From a virus, in IMG/VR virus record IMGVR_UViG_3300025141_015366, positions 1 through 50,597 of that record: a DNA stretch of 50,597 nt. One strand, 5' to 3'. The notes below the pieces were generated by a model that was not told where the DNA came from, ran no database searches, and worked only from the letters and a program-made list of their open reading frames with translations. Of the stretch, positions 36,336 through 46,078 are shown piece by piece. Each line of letters begins with the position of its first letter. The first letter of the stretch is position 1. The position numbers and the translations under genes were made by a program.

Positions 36336-37331
36336 ATGACCTTTTTTAATCGAAAAGAAGAAGTTTTAGATATTGAGTTAACTCAATATGGGAAACACCT
36401 GTTGAGCAGGGGAAAGTGGAAACCAACATACTATGCTTTTTTTGATGACGATGTGATATATGATGTCACTTGGATGTCTGGTAGTACAGCTGAGACACAG
36501 AACGATTCAGAGGCGCGAATCAAAGAAGCCGTAAGACCCCACATCCAGCATGTTTTTCACAGCGTCGATGGTGAGACAAGCTTGTCTCCCCAGGCGAGAC
36601 CTGATAAGCATTTTGTAAATTCTGCGCCACTTGGTACAGCACAGATAGGCAATAAACAGGCACCTGCGTGGAATGTGACTTTTTTAAAGGGATTTGTGTC
36701 GAGTTCTTTTTTGGCATCCACGAATTCAGGTCGCCCAATGGTTAATATACCTCAAATAAACGCAGAAATTAAATATCAGACAGCGGTGGGAGATCAGTTT
36801 AATTCCCCGTTTGCCGATGCAGCGCCCGCAGTCCCAGACACCCATGAAGATGAGAATAGCCCAGAGAAATTTTGGTTTGAGGATGGAACATTTATACAAA
36901 CAGAATCAGATTTTATTTTATTAGATGTCGGTGAGCTTAATGGCTTAACTACGAATAAAGATTTTGAAATAGAAATATTTAAGATTGAAACGGAACAAAA
37001 CTCTGGGGAGGAAATTTTACTTCCTTTGTCTTTTATTGATAGCGGGTTATCTCCTGCTTACGAAGTTACGGAAGATGACTTGCTGATAAAGAGAGATTCG
37101 AGCAATCTTATTCCATATGATGTCGAAGTTACCAAGGATAATGTTTCTTATTTCTTGGGCATAAACACTGACGCTGAGATTGATGACAGGATTCTTTGTG
37201 CTCTTGACCCGTTAGCGAAGAAAAGAGGTATTTTCTCTGCTAAGTTTGCCGATTGTGATGCCATCGAAGACCGCCGCAGAGAAGATATCTACGGAGTGGA
37301 AGAACAGTTTGAGGATCCTTGCGAAGAATGA
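36336..37331 (+). CDS. Virion structural protein with short N-terminal tail module
   Basis: A 331-aa acidic protein. Its first ~40 residues (FNRKEEVLDIELTQYGKHLL, then KWKPTYYAFFDDDVIYD) have the same layout as the start of the protein at 43948-44991: a strand with Asp, then LTxxGxxxxxxG, then F-x-DD-x-I-Y. I take this as a shared module that docks on a common tail part. The remaining 290 residues have no recognisable domain. It starts 15 bases after the 3104-aa gene and overlaps the next by ATGA. A tail or baseplate role is inferred from its position. Confidence 0.65.
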   Translation: MTFFNRKEEVLDIELTQYGKHLLSRGKWKPTYYAFFDDDVIYDVTWMSGSTAETQNDSEARIKEAVRPHIQHVFHSVDGETSLSPQARPDKHFVNSAPLGTAQIGNKQAPAWNVTFLKGFVSSSFLASTNSGRPMVNIPQINAEIKYQTAVGDQFNSPFADAAPAVPDTHEDENSPEKFWFEDGTFIQTESDFILLDVGELNGLTTNKDFEIEIFKIETEQNSGEEILLPLSFIDSGLSPAYEVTEDDLLIKRDSSNLIPYDVEVTKDNVSYFLGINTDAEIDDRILCALDPLAKKRGIFSAKFADCDAIEDRRREDIYGVEEQFEDPCEE

Positions 37332-40300
37332 CTTACCTGAATGTTGATAAAGGTTCTTTAAATAATGGTTTGCTACCGAGCGTTTTTATAGACGAGATCG
37401 TTCTTGACGAGGTTCAAGGTCGCGCCAAAGAAAATTTAATTAGCGTACGTACTAGCTTATCTTTTAAGCATATATCGTCCGACAAGCGACTTCCACCGTG
37501 GCTGTCGAGTAAAAGATTTCTCAGGTTAATGAAAATAAAAGCGATTTTAGTTTCCGATGAGAGCGTGCACCGCGAACTTCTTCGCTTGTCTTCTGGAAAA
37601 TTAACAAAATATATTTTTAATGACATAGAGATCCATGAAGTTCTCAATGAGATGTGCCAGATACAAGAAATAGTAGTTGGAGAAGAACTAAGAGGCTTTA
37701 AAAAGGAGGACTACCAAACTTATCAACTCGATGCTTCCAAGCACGAGGAAATGATGAACATCCCCTTTCAAATCAAATTTGATGCGATGGGAGATGCAGG
37801 ATCGGGACATTTATCACTGTTTGTCTTTTCGTGTATTAATCTTGATGAGGGAAAATCACCTGAATGTCGAAGCACAAATAAAGCCGTTGGCGGTTCTTCT
37901 GTTGGTGATATTAAAATAAAATCAATAATTCAAAATTCGAAAGTTGTGAAAGAGTCTTTTTTGTTGAGGCGAGCCGATAACAATCAGATTTTTTTAGGCA
38001 ACTTTCACACTATGCGAGACGGCGTTATAATGTCTGGAAGAGCGCACACTGATAATTCCACGTTTTTAACAAAAGAAAAAGTTCCTGACTTATCGATAAG
38101 GGATTATAGAAAATTTTCTGGCCATAATGAAATCGTAGATTTGACAACACCAAAGAATGTATTTGTGCCCGAGTTAGACAAATCGTTTGTCCAGCACGTT
38201 CGAGACAATTTGGATAATAAGAATAAAAAAAACTATTTTTCAGATATTTGGATTTCAAGAAATCAGCTTGGAGAGTGTAATTTTACTTTTGCGATGAACC
38301 TAAAGAAAATTATTTTTGAAAATACAAAATTTCCAAAATTATTAGAAATATATCCTCAAGCAATTAATCTTTATTTTGGGCTGCTTTCTTTGAAAATTTG
38401 GCGCCAACGGGTTGAAGATTTAAAGCCAAGAGGGTTTCAACACCTTGATGGAGAGGTTTTTTTAGGATTTAATCCTGGTCCTTTTGATAGTGGGGTTTAT
38501 GAAAAATCAGAAGGCATCAACATGAAAGGTTCACCCCGCAGTGACGAAAGAAAATTAGTTATTAGTACGGAAAACTTAAGCACCGCCGCCGTAAATAGCA
38601 TACAAAATTCTATAAAAGGATTGGAGTTGAAAGGGTCTGGAGAATCTGGGGTGCAGATGATCGCAGTCAGGGATCGTTCCGTTGCTCAAGTGGGGGCGGG
38701 AATTTATAGATATGAGGTTGAGGTAGGAATTAAAGATGATCTCGATTCATTTATTCGAAATAAAGTTGTTGATCTTGGGAACTCTTTAAAGGAAATGGAA
38801 GATTACTACGCGGTAGCGAGCCAACAACAGGTCCAGAAAAATGAAGGTTCGGCCTCAAGTGGCGATGCCAAACCACATCCAAAAAATTATAGTTCTAAAT
38901 CGAGAAAATTTTCACAAGAATTTGTAGAAGAGATGTCGGCTAGGTATAAAGATGTATATAAGACTCCTTGGTGGCGAGCCTCCGGCGTTATTGTCGATGC
39001 GGCAAAGATGATGGCCGGGTCAAGGACGAAGCCACCCAATCGGGCTTTCTTCGTTAAAATGAGCGACCCGAGAACAGCTACGGTCGAGAGTATCGAATCT
39101 GTGATTCATCTTATGCAAAAACTAAAAACAGAATTGTCAAGATTGATTGACGATGCCCCAGAAGATGCTTCGGATCAATCAAAGGGTTCGACCCCTAAGA
39201 ATAAGCTAAGTGGCCATGGCACAGGGCTTGCATCCGCTCCCGCACCGAAAAATATGATTAATATTTCTCATGTTTTTGCTGATGATTGTTTTGACGCGTC
39301 TGTGGTTAGTGGGGTGGGATATGATTTTCTTTTAAAAAAGGATCAAAATTTTGAAGACATAGATCAGGGGGGGTCGATAAGAAGTGTCACTTCTAAAGAG
39401 TTCAGTAACCGGGTTAAACAAGAACGAGAAAAATATTTTACTGGAGATACAATCCCTGAGATAAAAAACCCAACTCAACAAGTTCGAAATTTGCTCAATC
39501 TTTCCACTCATGAGTTTTCTTTTCTTTCCCCCTCCCGCGTAAAGGTTGAAGAAAAGATAGATACACCCTTACTTTGCACCGGCTTGCCCACGGATGCTAA
39601 TTTCCCGCACAAAAAATTTGCCCGTGCGGTGTCCGAGATAGCAAATGCAAAAACAACTTCAGGTCAGCCCCTCACTGATGCTCCGGCATCTGTTGCCGCT
39701 GGATCAATAGGGAAGGGAACAAACAACCCAAGAAGTGTGCAGATCAAGAGCCAGGATCAAGCTAATGCCCAGGCGATCAGTAAAAATCTTATTAATATTT
39801 TAGCCAATAGGGGTTGCATCGTAGAGAAATTTGTTAGACCTGAGAAAGGTAGGTCAAAAGACAAAGAAGTTACAAAAGAAGCCTCCAAGGATTTAGGCTT
39901 TAAAAGTTTTTTTTCGAGCACATCTTCATTGCGAATTCAGACCACGGCCACAAACCCATTTGAAGAGAGGGGCTTCAGAAAAATAATGAGCGGCATCGAG
40001 GAGGTCGGGAAAAAAGATTTTGATTGTGATAAAATGTTTTTAGCCTTGTTATTTAACTTTGTTCTTGCGGATCAAGATTTTAAAGGAGGAAAAGCAAACA
40101 CCACCCCCAGTACTGAACTTTCTATACAAAAATTTGATTTAGAAAGTTGTGCCGCAACGACTGGCCAATCAGCAGCGGGCGGCGATCTTTCCCCCATCGG
40201 GTTGAATAAGTTGCCAAATCAGATAAAAGCACTTTTTCTGTCTTTTATGCCAAACTTTGCCAAGTTTGTCAACTTCTCGGTATTTCAAGCGGACGGCGAT

Positions 40301-40879
40301 GTTTTTAAAGACCCGTTGCGAGCTTATGTTTATTTCTTTAACTTTTTTCATTTAATGAAGATTGAAGTGTTTGATGGCTTTGAGATGCTGACAATACCAA
40401 TTTCTTCAAATGAAAGTTCTGGTCGTCGTGACAAAACGTTGATTCAACAGCAAAGCCTTGAATTTAAAAAAGGCCTTAATGTTAAAATGCCGAAGTGGAA
40501 ACTCTTAACAAAGAAGGACTTTAATAATTCTGTAGTTAATGGACATGAATTATTGTGTAGGGCGATGCCATATGAGAACTTGACGATAGGGGTGAGCCCA
40601 ATTCCCGGATTAAATTTGCCGATTTTTGATAGATATTTTTTGGTGAGACCACCATCTCCGAATAAGACCACTGGTCCGGGAAACAACTTAAGCACCAGCG
40701 AGGGTATCGTGGCGAATTTAGATCGAGCAATGAATCAGATAAAACCTGAATTTTTAGTACCGTCTGTGTTATTGGATATTGAATACAGCCCTACCGGTTA
40801 CGCAACTGGCGGTAGTCAACGCTCGTCCGCTGCTAGTGCGACCCGAACTGATGTCACAAAAATGGGGAGTAGTTATTAA
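37328..40879 (+). CDS. Large virion structural protein, unknown fold (1183 aa)
   Basis: An 1183-aa protein. ATG 37328 overlaps the upstream stop (ATGA) and is preferred over TTG 37319. The N-terminal 250 residues are mixed alpha/beta and acidic; the middle (~500-640) is Ser, Lys and Gln rich and probably flexible; the C-terminus is Ser, Thr and Gly rich. No enzyme motif or transmembrane segment is evident. It lies inside the tail gene block and shares one base with the next gene. I do not recognise a family and assign a structural role from context alone. Confidence 0.6.
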   Translation: MTYLNVDKGSLNNGLLPSVFIDEIVLDEVQGRAKENLISVRTSLSFKHISSDKRLPPWLSSKRFLRLMKIKAILVSDESVHRELLRLSSGKLTKYIFNDIEIHEVLNEMCQIQEIVVGEELRGFKKEDYQTYQLDASKHEEMMNIPFQIKFDAMGDAGSGHLSLFVFSCINLDEGKSPECRSTNKAVGGSSVGDIKIKSIIQNSKVVKESFLLRRADNNQIFLGNFHTMRDGVIMSGRAHTDNSTFLTKEKVPDLSIRDYRKFSGHNEIVDLTTPKNVFVPELDKSFVQHVRDNLDNKNKKNYFSDIWISRNQLGECNFTFAMNLKKIIFENTKFPKLLEIYPQAINLYFGLLSLKIWRQRVEDLKPRGFQHLDGEVFLGFNPGPFDSGVYEKSEGINMKGSPRSDERKLVISTENLSTAAVNSIQNSIKGLELKGSGESGVQMIAVRDRSVAQVGAGIYRYEVEVGIKDDLDSFIRNKVVDLGNSLKEMEDYYAVASQQQVQKNEGSASSGDAKPHPKNYSSKSRKFSQEFVEEMSARYKDVYKTPWWRASGVIVDAAKMMAGSRTKPPNRAFFVKMSDPRTATVESIESVIHLMQKLKTELSRLIDDAPEDASDQSKGSTPKNKLSGHGTGLASAPAPKNMINISHVFADDCFDASVVSGVGYDFLLKKDQNFEDIDQGGSIRSVTSKEFSNRVKQEREKYFTGDTIPEIKNPTQQVRNLLNLSTHEFSFLSPSRVKVEEKIDTPLLCTGLPTDANFPHKKFARAVSEIANAKTTSGQPLTDAPASVAAGSIGKGTNNPRSVQIKSQDQANAQAISKNLINILANRGCIVEKFVRPEKGRSKDKEVTKEASKDLGFKSFFSSTSSLRIQTTATNPFEERGFRKIMSGIEEVGKKDFDCDKMFLALLFNFVLADQDFKGGKANTTPSTELSIQKFDLESCAATTGQSAAGGDLSPIGLNKLPNQIKALFLSFMPNFAKFVNFSVFQADGDVFKDPLRAYVYFFNFFHLMKIEVFDGFEMLTIPISSNESSGRRDKTLIQQQSLEFKKGLNVKMPKWKLLTKKDFNNSVVNGHELLCRAMPYENLTIGVSPIPGLNLPIFDRYFLVRPPSPNKTTGPGNNLSTSEGIVANLDRAMNQIKPEFLVPSVLLDIEYSPTGYATGGSQRSSAASATRTDVTKMGSSY

Positions 40880-43800
40880 TGGCTGATGATAATAATATTA
40901 TTTGTCCCCCGCCTGCACCAGTAGTATATACAGCCCTTCCCGCAGTAGAGCCTACTGTCACCGTTGAGGCCGATCCCCCAACTTCAGATTTAATTGGAAA
41001 AGAAAGAACGGTGGTGGAGCAGGATGATTATCAGGCCACCCCATGGTTTCTCGGGCCGTATGAACAGGGGATTACACCATATGTTAATTTTTCAGATCCG
41101 CACAGAGTGGGACAATCATGGACTGACCGCTCGGAGATAGCCGATAGATTTCGTTGGTATGGTCGATCTTATTGGACAGAAAGATCGGAGTTTGAAACCC
41201 TGGAAGAGGGAGACTCTAATATTGAATATACCATTGAAGGAATTGCGACCCAGGCACAGGAAAGATTTTTTCAATATGCAACTTATGGTGGCACAACACG
41301 CAGCGGCAATCGCCCCCGCGCCCGCGACTCACAGGGGCTGGCGTGGAATGCTTTTGCAGCAGCACAAAGTGGGCTACCTCAACATGGCGCCGGCGTTTTT
41401 ACTGTTACCGGGATTGATGATCCTCGGCCATTGGGCCTTTCTGGCGATTTTCTGTATAGGGAATCTTCTATTCAAAAAATAACAATATCTGCGCGCCATC
41501 AATTTTTTAGGGAACCCTTGGTTGACGCCGCCCCAAATGAACCCTCTTTTAAGGCCTTATACTGGGAAGAATTTGTGAGGGGCACCGTGGCACTGCTTGG
41601 TCACGGAGTTACGCTTCATCACGGCGTTATTCTTGAACCCCTTGTTCGGGGCTTCACTCGGTATTCTGACTTTTCGTTTAAAATAACAGTCCCTATTTTA
41701 CCAGATGAGTTATTTGCGTTTGAGGCAGCCCCAGCGGGATTAAGCACTGCTCGCTGGGACTCGGAATACAACTTTTTTATTAAAGAATATGAAAGCGCAT
41801 TAGAACAATTTTTAGTAACACCTCGCGGCCCATTTGAATCGCTTCTGCCAAATATGTATCTTTTCATAGCTGAGAAGCTCATGACACGGGATGACATTTC
41901 AGATTGGATAGATTTCTTGACCCTTGACGGGAATGCTAGAAATACAGATGTGATAGAAGTTTTGAGAAATGGTATGCGTAGCGAAAGAAGCGAATCGGCA
42001 TATTTCACTGAGTGGGCTCGCGCTTTTAAAAGCCTCGCCGCCCAACAACCGGATGACGAATTTCTTGAAGCCCTCGCTCGCGTTTTGGAGAAGGTTGAAA
42101 AATATAACAAGGTTGTATATGCCGGCCCCGGGGACTTTAAATTACTGCGGGGTGATAATAATAAAAAGTCTCTTTTCCCGATGTATGTTGATCTGGAATT
42201 TTCAACAGACGGCAATTCGTCGGCTGGTGCTGCTGATTTACTCGACAGACATGAGCTTGTCACTTCCCTGATAAAGGAAACATTTAGAACAGACATACCG
42301 GATATGGTTGGCACTGAAGACTTTGTGTATTCTACTAATTTCCAAAAAGAGGGGGATTCCTTTACAGAGATTAAGCTTAATCAACCAACGAAGGTCTTCG
42401 ATTTCAGCTTGTGGATTAATACATATTTAAGTGAGGAGCAGGTTGGCCACTTACTCAATGGCCCGGACGAGACGACCCCCTTTATGTATCTTTTTGCGCC
42501 CCGAGCCGAGGCTCCCTTTGTGCGGAGTGGGGTGACACGCATAGCCGCGGTTATGGAGTTTGCCCACGCCCTCGCTGACTACTCGGAAGATAAGTTCAGG
42601 ACTTTCCCGGAAATTATGCGAGGGGAGCTTGCTCAATCTGAAACCTTATTTTATAAAATCGCGAAACATACAAGATTGCCGAACGGAGAACTCTATCCAA
42701 CCCCAGTCCAAGAGATTTTCCTTCCCAACTCTTCTGATACTGATATACTAAGTTATATTGATACTCAAATAGCTAACGAAAAAAGTTATAAATATATTGT
42801 TTATGCATATGAATTGGTGTGGGGCTCAGATTATATGTATAAATTTCCACGCCCCCCGGGTAATCGTTGTTCTGCGGATGCCCCCTGCCCGCCGGACGAG
42901 ACATGTGAGTCTATTTGGAACGACCACGCATGGTCTCGGCAGTGCGTGCCCGCAGCGAGAGCCATCAACGAAGAGGGGGAGTGGGAAGAGTGGGCCGCTG
43001 ATGCCGCACAAGTTATTAATCCTGGCGCAACTTTTGATGTGGCGACGTATCCACATTTAAAAATATTTGAGATTCCATTCTTTGAGTTTGATACTCTGGT
43101 TGCTGATAAGCCACCATTGCCGCCCGATGTTGAATTTATTCCTTTTAGGGGCGTCAATAACAGGATTTTATTTTTGTTCCGGTCAATGACTGGGGAAATA
43201 AAAGCACATCCGATTTTTATGTCTGATGGTGATGAAGAAGAATTTGATATTATTCGCCAAGCACAAGGTCTCGGTGAGGGTGAAATGTTGGATTGGAAGG
43301 GGGATGATCCTGCTTACGGTTACGAAATCTTTAGGACCACGATGCCACCAAAATCTTATCGAGATTTTTTTGGTGAGCCATATCAAAAGGTTTTAGCAGA
43401 AGAGCCTTTGGGTTGTGGGGACGTATCATCAACTGAGTTTTTTGAAGATGAGTTGGAACCTAATGTAAAATATTATTATACGTTTAGAGAAATAGATGTT
43501 CATGCTAAGTTTTCAAATCCAACTGAAGTGTTTGAGGTGGAACTTGTTGATGATAATGGCTTGATCTTTCCGAGGATAAAAGTATATGATTTCCCAGAAC
43601 TTAAACTTGAAAAAGAGATGGACACTTTTACAAGATACTTGCTCATCACGCCCGCGGTTGGACAAGATGAACTGTACCTGACAAACGAAAACCCAGAAAC
43701 AGTAACTTCGGCAGTTGATGCGGAAGTTCAGCTTGGTGTGGTAGAGGAAGCGGTTTTCCCGATACCCGCACTAGATAATGATACACCGGATGATTCTAAT

Positions 43801-43905
43801 CAAGCAAAATTTAAAATAAGAATCACCTCCAAACAAACGGGCAAAAAAATAGATGTAAATGTTAAGTTTAGGCACGTTCACAATAAAGAATTAAAATGCT
43901 CATAA
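40879..43905 (+). CDS. Large virion structural protein with Cys-rich knob and FN3-like domain (1008 aa)
   Basis: A 1008-aa acidic protein with a Pro/Val-rich N-terminal arm. At Cys664, Cys670, Cys676 and Cys689 there is a small disulfide-type motif (CxxxxxCPPDETC...QC) that looks like secreted bacterial Cys-rich repeats. At about 810-895 a fibronectin-III-like stretch is visible (AYGYEIFRTTMPP, ELEPNVKYYYTFREIDVH, FSNPTEVFEVEL), with the Tyr-corner-like LxPxxxYYY. The TAATG start shares one base with the upstream gene. These are surface-type domains, so a tail or fibre part facing outside is likely. The first 600 residues have no known domain. Confidence 0.6.
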   Translation: MADDNNIICPPPAPVVYTALPAVEPTVTVEADPPTSDLIGKERTVVEQDDYQATPWFLGPYEQGITPYVNFSDPHRVGQSWTDRSEIADRFRWYGRSYWTERSEFETLEEGDSNIEYTIEGIATQAQERFFQYATYGGTTRSGNRPRARDSQGLAWNAFAAAQSGLPQHGAGVFTVTGIDDPRPLGLSGDFLYRESSIQKITISARHQFFREPLVDAAPNEPSFKALYWEEFVRGTVALLGHGVTLHHGVILEPLVRGFTRYSDFSFKITVPILPDELFAFEAAPAGLSTARWDSEYNFFIKEYESALEQFLVTPRGPFESLLPNMYLFIAEKLMTRDDISDWIDFLTLDGNARNTDVIEVLRNGMRSERSESAYFTEWARAFKSLAAQQPDDEFLEALARVLEKVEKYNKVVYAGPGDFKLLRGDNNKKSLFPMYVDLEFSTDGNSSAGAADLLDRHELVTSLIKETFRTDIPDMVGTEDFVYSTNFQKEGDSFTEIKLNQPTKVFDFSLWINTYLSEEQVGHLLNGPDETTPFMYLFAPRAEAPFVRSGVTRIAAVMEFAHALADYSEDKFRTFPEIMRGELAQSETLFYKIAKHTRLPNGELYPTPVQEIFLPNSSDTDILSYIDTQIANEKSYKYIVYAYELVWGSDYMYKFPRPPGNRCSADAPCPPDETCESIWNDHAWSRQCVPAARAINEEGEWEEWAADAAQVINPGATFDVATYPHLKIFEIPFFEFDTLVADKPPLPPDVEFIPFRGVNNRILFLFRSMTGEIKAHPIFMSDGDEEEFDIIRQAQGLGEGEMLDWKGDDPAYGYEIFRTTMPPKSYRDFFGEPYQKVLAEEPLGCGDVSSTEFFEDELEPNVKYYYTFREIDVHAKFSNPTEVFEVELVDDNGLIFPRIKVYDFPELKLEKEMDTFTRYLLITPAVGQDELYLTNENPETVTSAVDAEVQLGVVEEAVFPIPALDNDTPDDSNQAKFKIRITSKQTGKKIDVNVKFRHVHNKELKCS

Positions 43906-43934
43906 AAGAAAAACTAACTAATTACTATCTAGAT

Positions 43935-43940
43935 AAGGAG
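43935..43940 (+). promoter_or_regulatory. Ribosome binding site in the 42-base gap before the 347-aa tail gene
   Basis: AAGGAG seven bases ahead of ATG 43948. The 42-base gap 43906-43947 is the longest in the structural block and otherwise A+T-rich; I see no convincing promoter or terminator in it. Confidence 0.7.
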
Positions 43941-43947
43941 ACACAAT

Positions 43948-44991
43948 ATGGCTTTTCTTGACAATAGTGGAGATATTATACTAGATGCTGTCCTAACAGA
44001 TGCCGGTCGCCAAAGGATGGCGAAGGGCGATGGTACATTTCGAATTGCCAAGTTTGGTCTCGCTGACGATGAAATAAATTATGCTAATTATAAAAACGCG
44101 AACGCCCCGGGTGGAGCCCACCCAAGCGGTTCGGCGTATTATGATTTGGAGATTATGCAAACTCCCGTTCTTGAGGCCTTTACTGACGACATCGCCTCCA
44201 TGAAGTCTAAAATTTTGTCGATTCCAAAGACTAACCTTCTGTATCTACCGGTACTAAAATTAAACAATACAGATTCGGGCGAAGATCTTTCAAATACTTT
44301 CTCTGATGGTGCGGGTGTGTCTGGGATATATGTTGTCGCAGTGGATCAAGCCACCGAGGGAATCGATCCGGCACTGGTTAACGATTCAAACTCTAAAGCT
44401 TTCAAGGAAACCGCCGCAAAGATTGGGAAGGTCGGCATAGCAAATTCGGGTGTCCTCGGTGGTTTTAGTGGCGCCGGCAGCTTAAATTCGAATAAAATTG
44501 TAATCCACCAGGGCCTTGATACAACTGAGATACCCATTGATTTTTCAATTGATTCTGAGTTGAGGGAAAACGCCTTTATCATCGAACTGGACAATCGTCT
44601 CGGTGCGGTGTGTGACCCGGTCTCTCGCGCACGTCATGCCGTGTCTTTTGTAGACGATGATAATATTGCAACTTATTATATAAGGGGCGGCGGCTTAACC
44701 GTTAACACGAATCTTACCACCGGTATGAGCAAGGGTGGTGGTTTTATTACTCCACTTAGACGAAATGACAGTTCCACGCTTGCGGGTCCGCGAGCAACAA
44801 GGCTTTCTTTTACGATAAGATCACAAGTTAATCTTGTAACCAATACGTTCTTATTCACCAAACTTGGTGGCGAATACGTATATCAAACCAGAACCTTTTA
44901 TTATATTGATAGTGTCGTCCGCGTTAAGGGGGCTACAACGGGTTATCAGATTGATGTACCCGTCCGCTATGTTAAATATAAATCAGGCTAA
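43948..44991 (+). CDS. Virion structural protein, tail module family
   Basis: A 347-aa protein whose N-terminus (FLDNSGDIILDAVLTDAGRQ, then RMAKGDGTFRIAKFGLADDE) is shared in layout with the protein at 36336-37331. The body is beta-rich with many Asn, Thr and Gly, and the C-terminus ends in a strand pattern (YYIDSVVRVKG, VRYVKYKSG). The first position after a 42-base gap with a clear AAGGAG site suggests strong independent translation, which would suit a protein needed in many copies. It could be a tail-tube or fibre-base component; no known family is confirmed. Confidence 0.65.
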   Translation: MAFLDNSGDIILDAVLTDAGRQRMAKGDGTFRIAKFGLADDEINYANYKNANAPGGAHPSGSAYYDLEIMQTPVLEAFTDDIASMKSKILSIPKTNLLYLPVLKLNNTDSGEDLSNTFSDGAGVSGIYVVAVDQATEGIDPALVNDSNSKAFKETAAKIGKVGIANSGVLGGFSGAGSLNSNKIVIHQGLDTTEIPIDFSIDSELRENAFIIELDNRLGAVCDPVSRARHAVSFVDDDNIATYYIRGGGLTVNTNLTTGMSKGGGFITPLRRNDSSTLAGPRATRLSFTIRSQVNLVTNTFLFTKLGGEYVYQTRTFYYIDSVVRVKGATTGYQIDVPVRYVKYKSG

Positions 44992-45005
44992 CAAAGGTAA
45001 AAAAA

Positions 45006-46043
45006 ATGGCAACAATTTTTAAGACTCTGACAAACAATGATATAGCGAGCACAAAAACGCTGCTACATGAAGCAATCCCCGTTACGGGAACCATTGTATC
45101 TGGGACATATACTGCTGATGCAAATATTAGAAACTATTCCCACGGGATGTTCCAATCAGTTTATGATTATCCTTATCTAAGTTCTTCGGCCAATCATATT
45201 TTTGATATTACTTGCGGGTATTCCACTAACTCAGCCTTATCGGGCGCCACCAGTGTTCAAAATACCAAAAAAATTAATCTTTATAATCAAATGGCCCAGC
45301 TGCTTTCTGGATATGATATAACTGGCTCAATTCAAGAGTTTGATCGAGATGGGAATATTGCTGCCGGTGGTACAAAACTTAGAGAAGTGTTCTTCTTAAA
45401 CGTTGCTAGATTACTCTCGAAAGATGAAGTTAAAAAGCAGTCTTTTTATCTTACTCTTGCGACTGCATCGACGCCCGCAACGCCTGGGGGTTTTGTTGTA
45501 CTCCATGATCACGGGGCATCAACTAATTACAAAACAAATTCTCCCGCTGGAGAGTATGGAATTCTATACACCTCCTCCGTTGGCGGCCCCACTGAGGGCA
45601 CTGGGGTTGGACTACTTTATTACCAAGCGGGGATTGCTGTTATCAGTGCTTCTATTTTTAGCGGCGAGTTTGGGAACAATGGAGCCCTGTATGACACTGC
45701 TAGTGTTGATGCTGTTTTGACCGGTTCCTCAATTTCTGCGAGCGCAGATGGCGTCAGAAATCGATGGAGCAACCTTGACTTCAACAATACAACAGAGCTG
45801 AATTCTACAATTTATTTCTGTCGAGCAAATCATAGTGAGTTTAATTATAGTTCAAACCCAACTTATTTAAGTGCAAGCAAAATTCGAGTCAAAGAATCAA
45901 CAATTGATTCGCCGGTTTCTTATATTACTTCTGTTGGGCTTTATTCCGCAGACAACCAATTGTTGGCGACAGCAAAACTCTCCGAACCACTGAAGAAAAC
46001 GCCAGAAACAGAATTAACTTTGAGAGTACGGCTAGACTATTAA
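45006..46043 (+). CDS. Virion structural protein, paralogue A
   Basis: A 345-aa Ser/Thr-rich beta protein. The second half is homologous to that of the next protein: a central GLLYYQAGIAVIS strand pair, then HSEFNYSSNPTYL and the C-terminal YITSVGLYSADNQLLATAKL, each with a counterpart in 46079-47257. The C-terminal block ends both proteins with the same K/R-x-R/K-LD-aromatic pattern. An AAAGG element (about 44994-44998) precedes ATG 45006. Function is unknown; its place in the block points to an outer tail or decoration component. Confidence 0.65.
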   Translation: MATIFKTLTNNDIASTKTLLHEAIPVTGTIVSGTYTADANIRNYSHGMFQSVYDYPYLSSSANHIFDITCGYSTNSALSGATSVQNTKKINLYNQMAQLLSGYDITGSIQEFDRDGNIAAGGTKLREVFFLNVARLLSKDEVKKQSFYLTLATASTPATPGGFVVLHDHGASTNYKTNSPAGEYGILYTSSVGGPTEGTGVGLLYYQAGIAVISASIFSGEFGNNGALYDTASVDAVLTGSSISASADGVRNRWSNLDFNNTTELNSTIYFCRANHSEFNYSSNPTYLSASKIRVKESTIDSPVSYITSVGLYSADNQLLATAKLSEPLKKTPETELTLRVRLDY

Positions 46044-46063
46044 TCCACAAACTAATTAATAGT
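46036..46063 (+). repeat. Inverted repeat between the two paralogous tail genes
   Basis: A perfect 9-base inverted repeat, ACTATTAAT (46036-46044) and ATTAATAGT (46055-46063), with a 10-base loop. It contains the stop codon of the first gene and ends just before the ribosome site of the second. The stem is nearly all A-T, and no T-run follows, so it is a weak hairpin at most and not a typical terminator. Confidence 0.4.
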
Positions 46064-46078
46064 TGGTGGAGAAGATAA

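Noticed and set aside
41619-42314. 231-codon open frame on the minus strand
   Set aside because: It lies wholly inside the 1008-aa gene and mirrors its codons; it has no family motif. All firm genes are on the + strand and tightly joined, so it is a shadow frame.
1016-42794. Copies of the T4 late promoter octamer TATAAATA (for example at 1016, 7947, 13647 and 42787)
   Set aside because: All the copies I found lie inside coding regions, and about this many are expected by chance in A+T-rich DNA of this length. None lies in a gap before a gene.
46036-46063. Rho-independent terminator between the two paralogous tail genes
   Set aside because: The stem is nearly all A-T, and no run of T follows; the downstream ribosome site begins almost at once.
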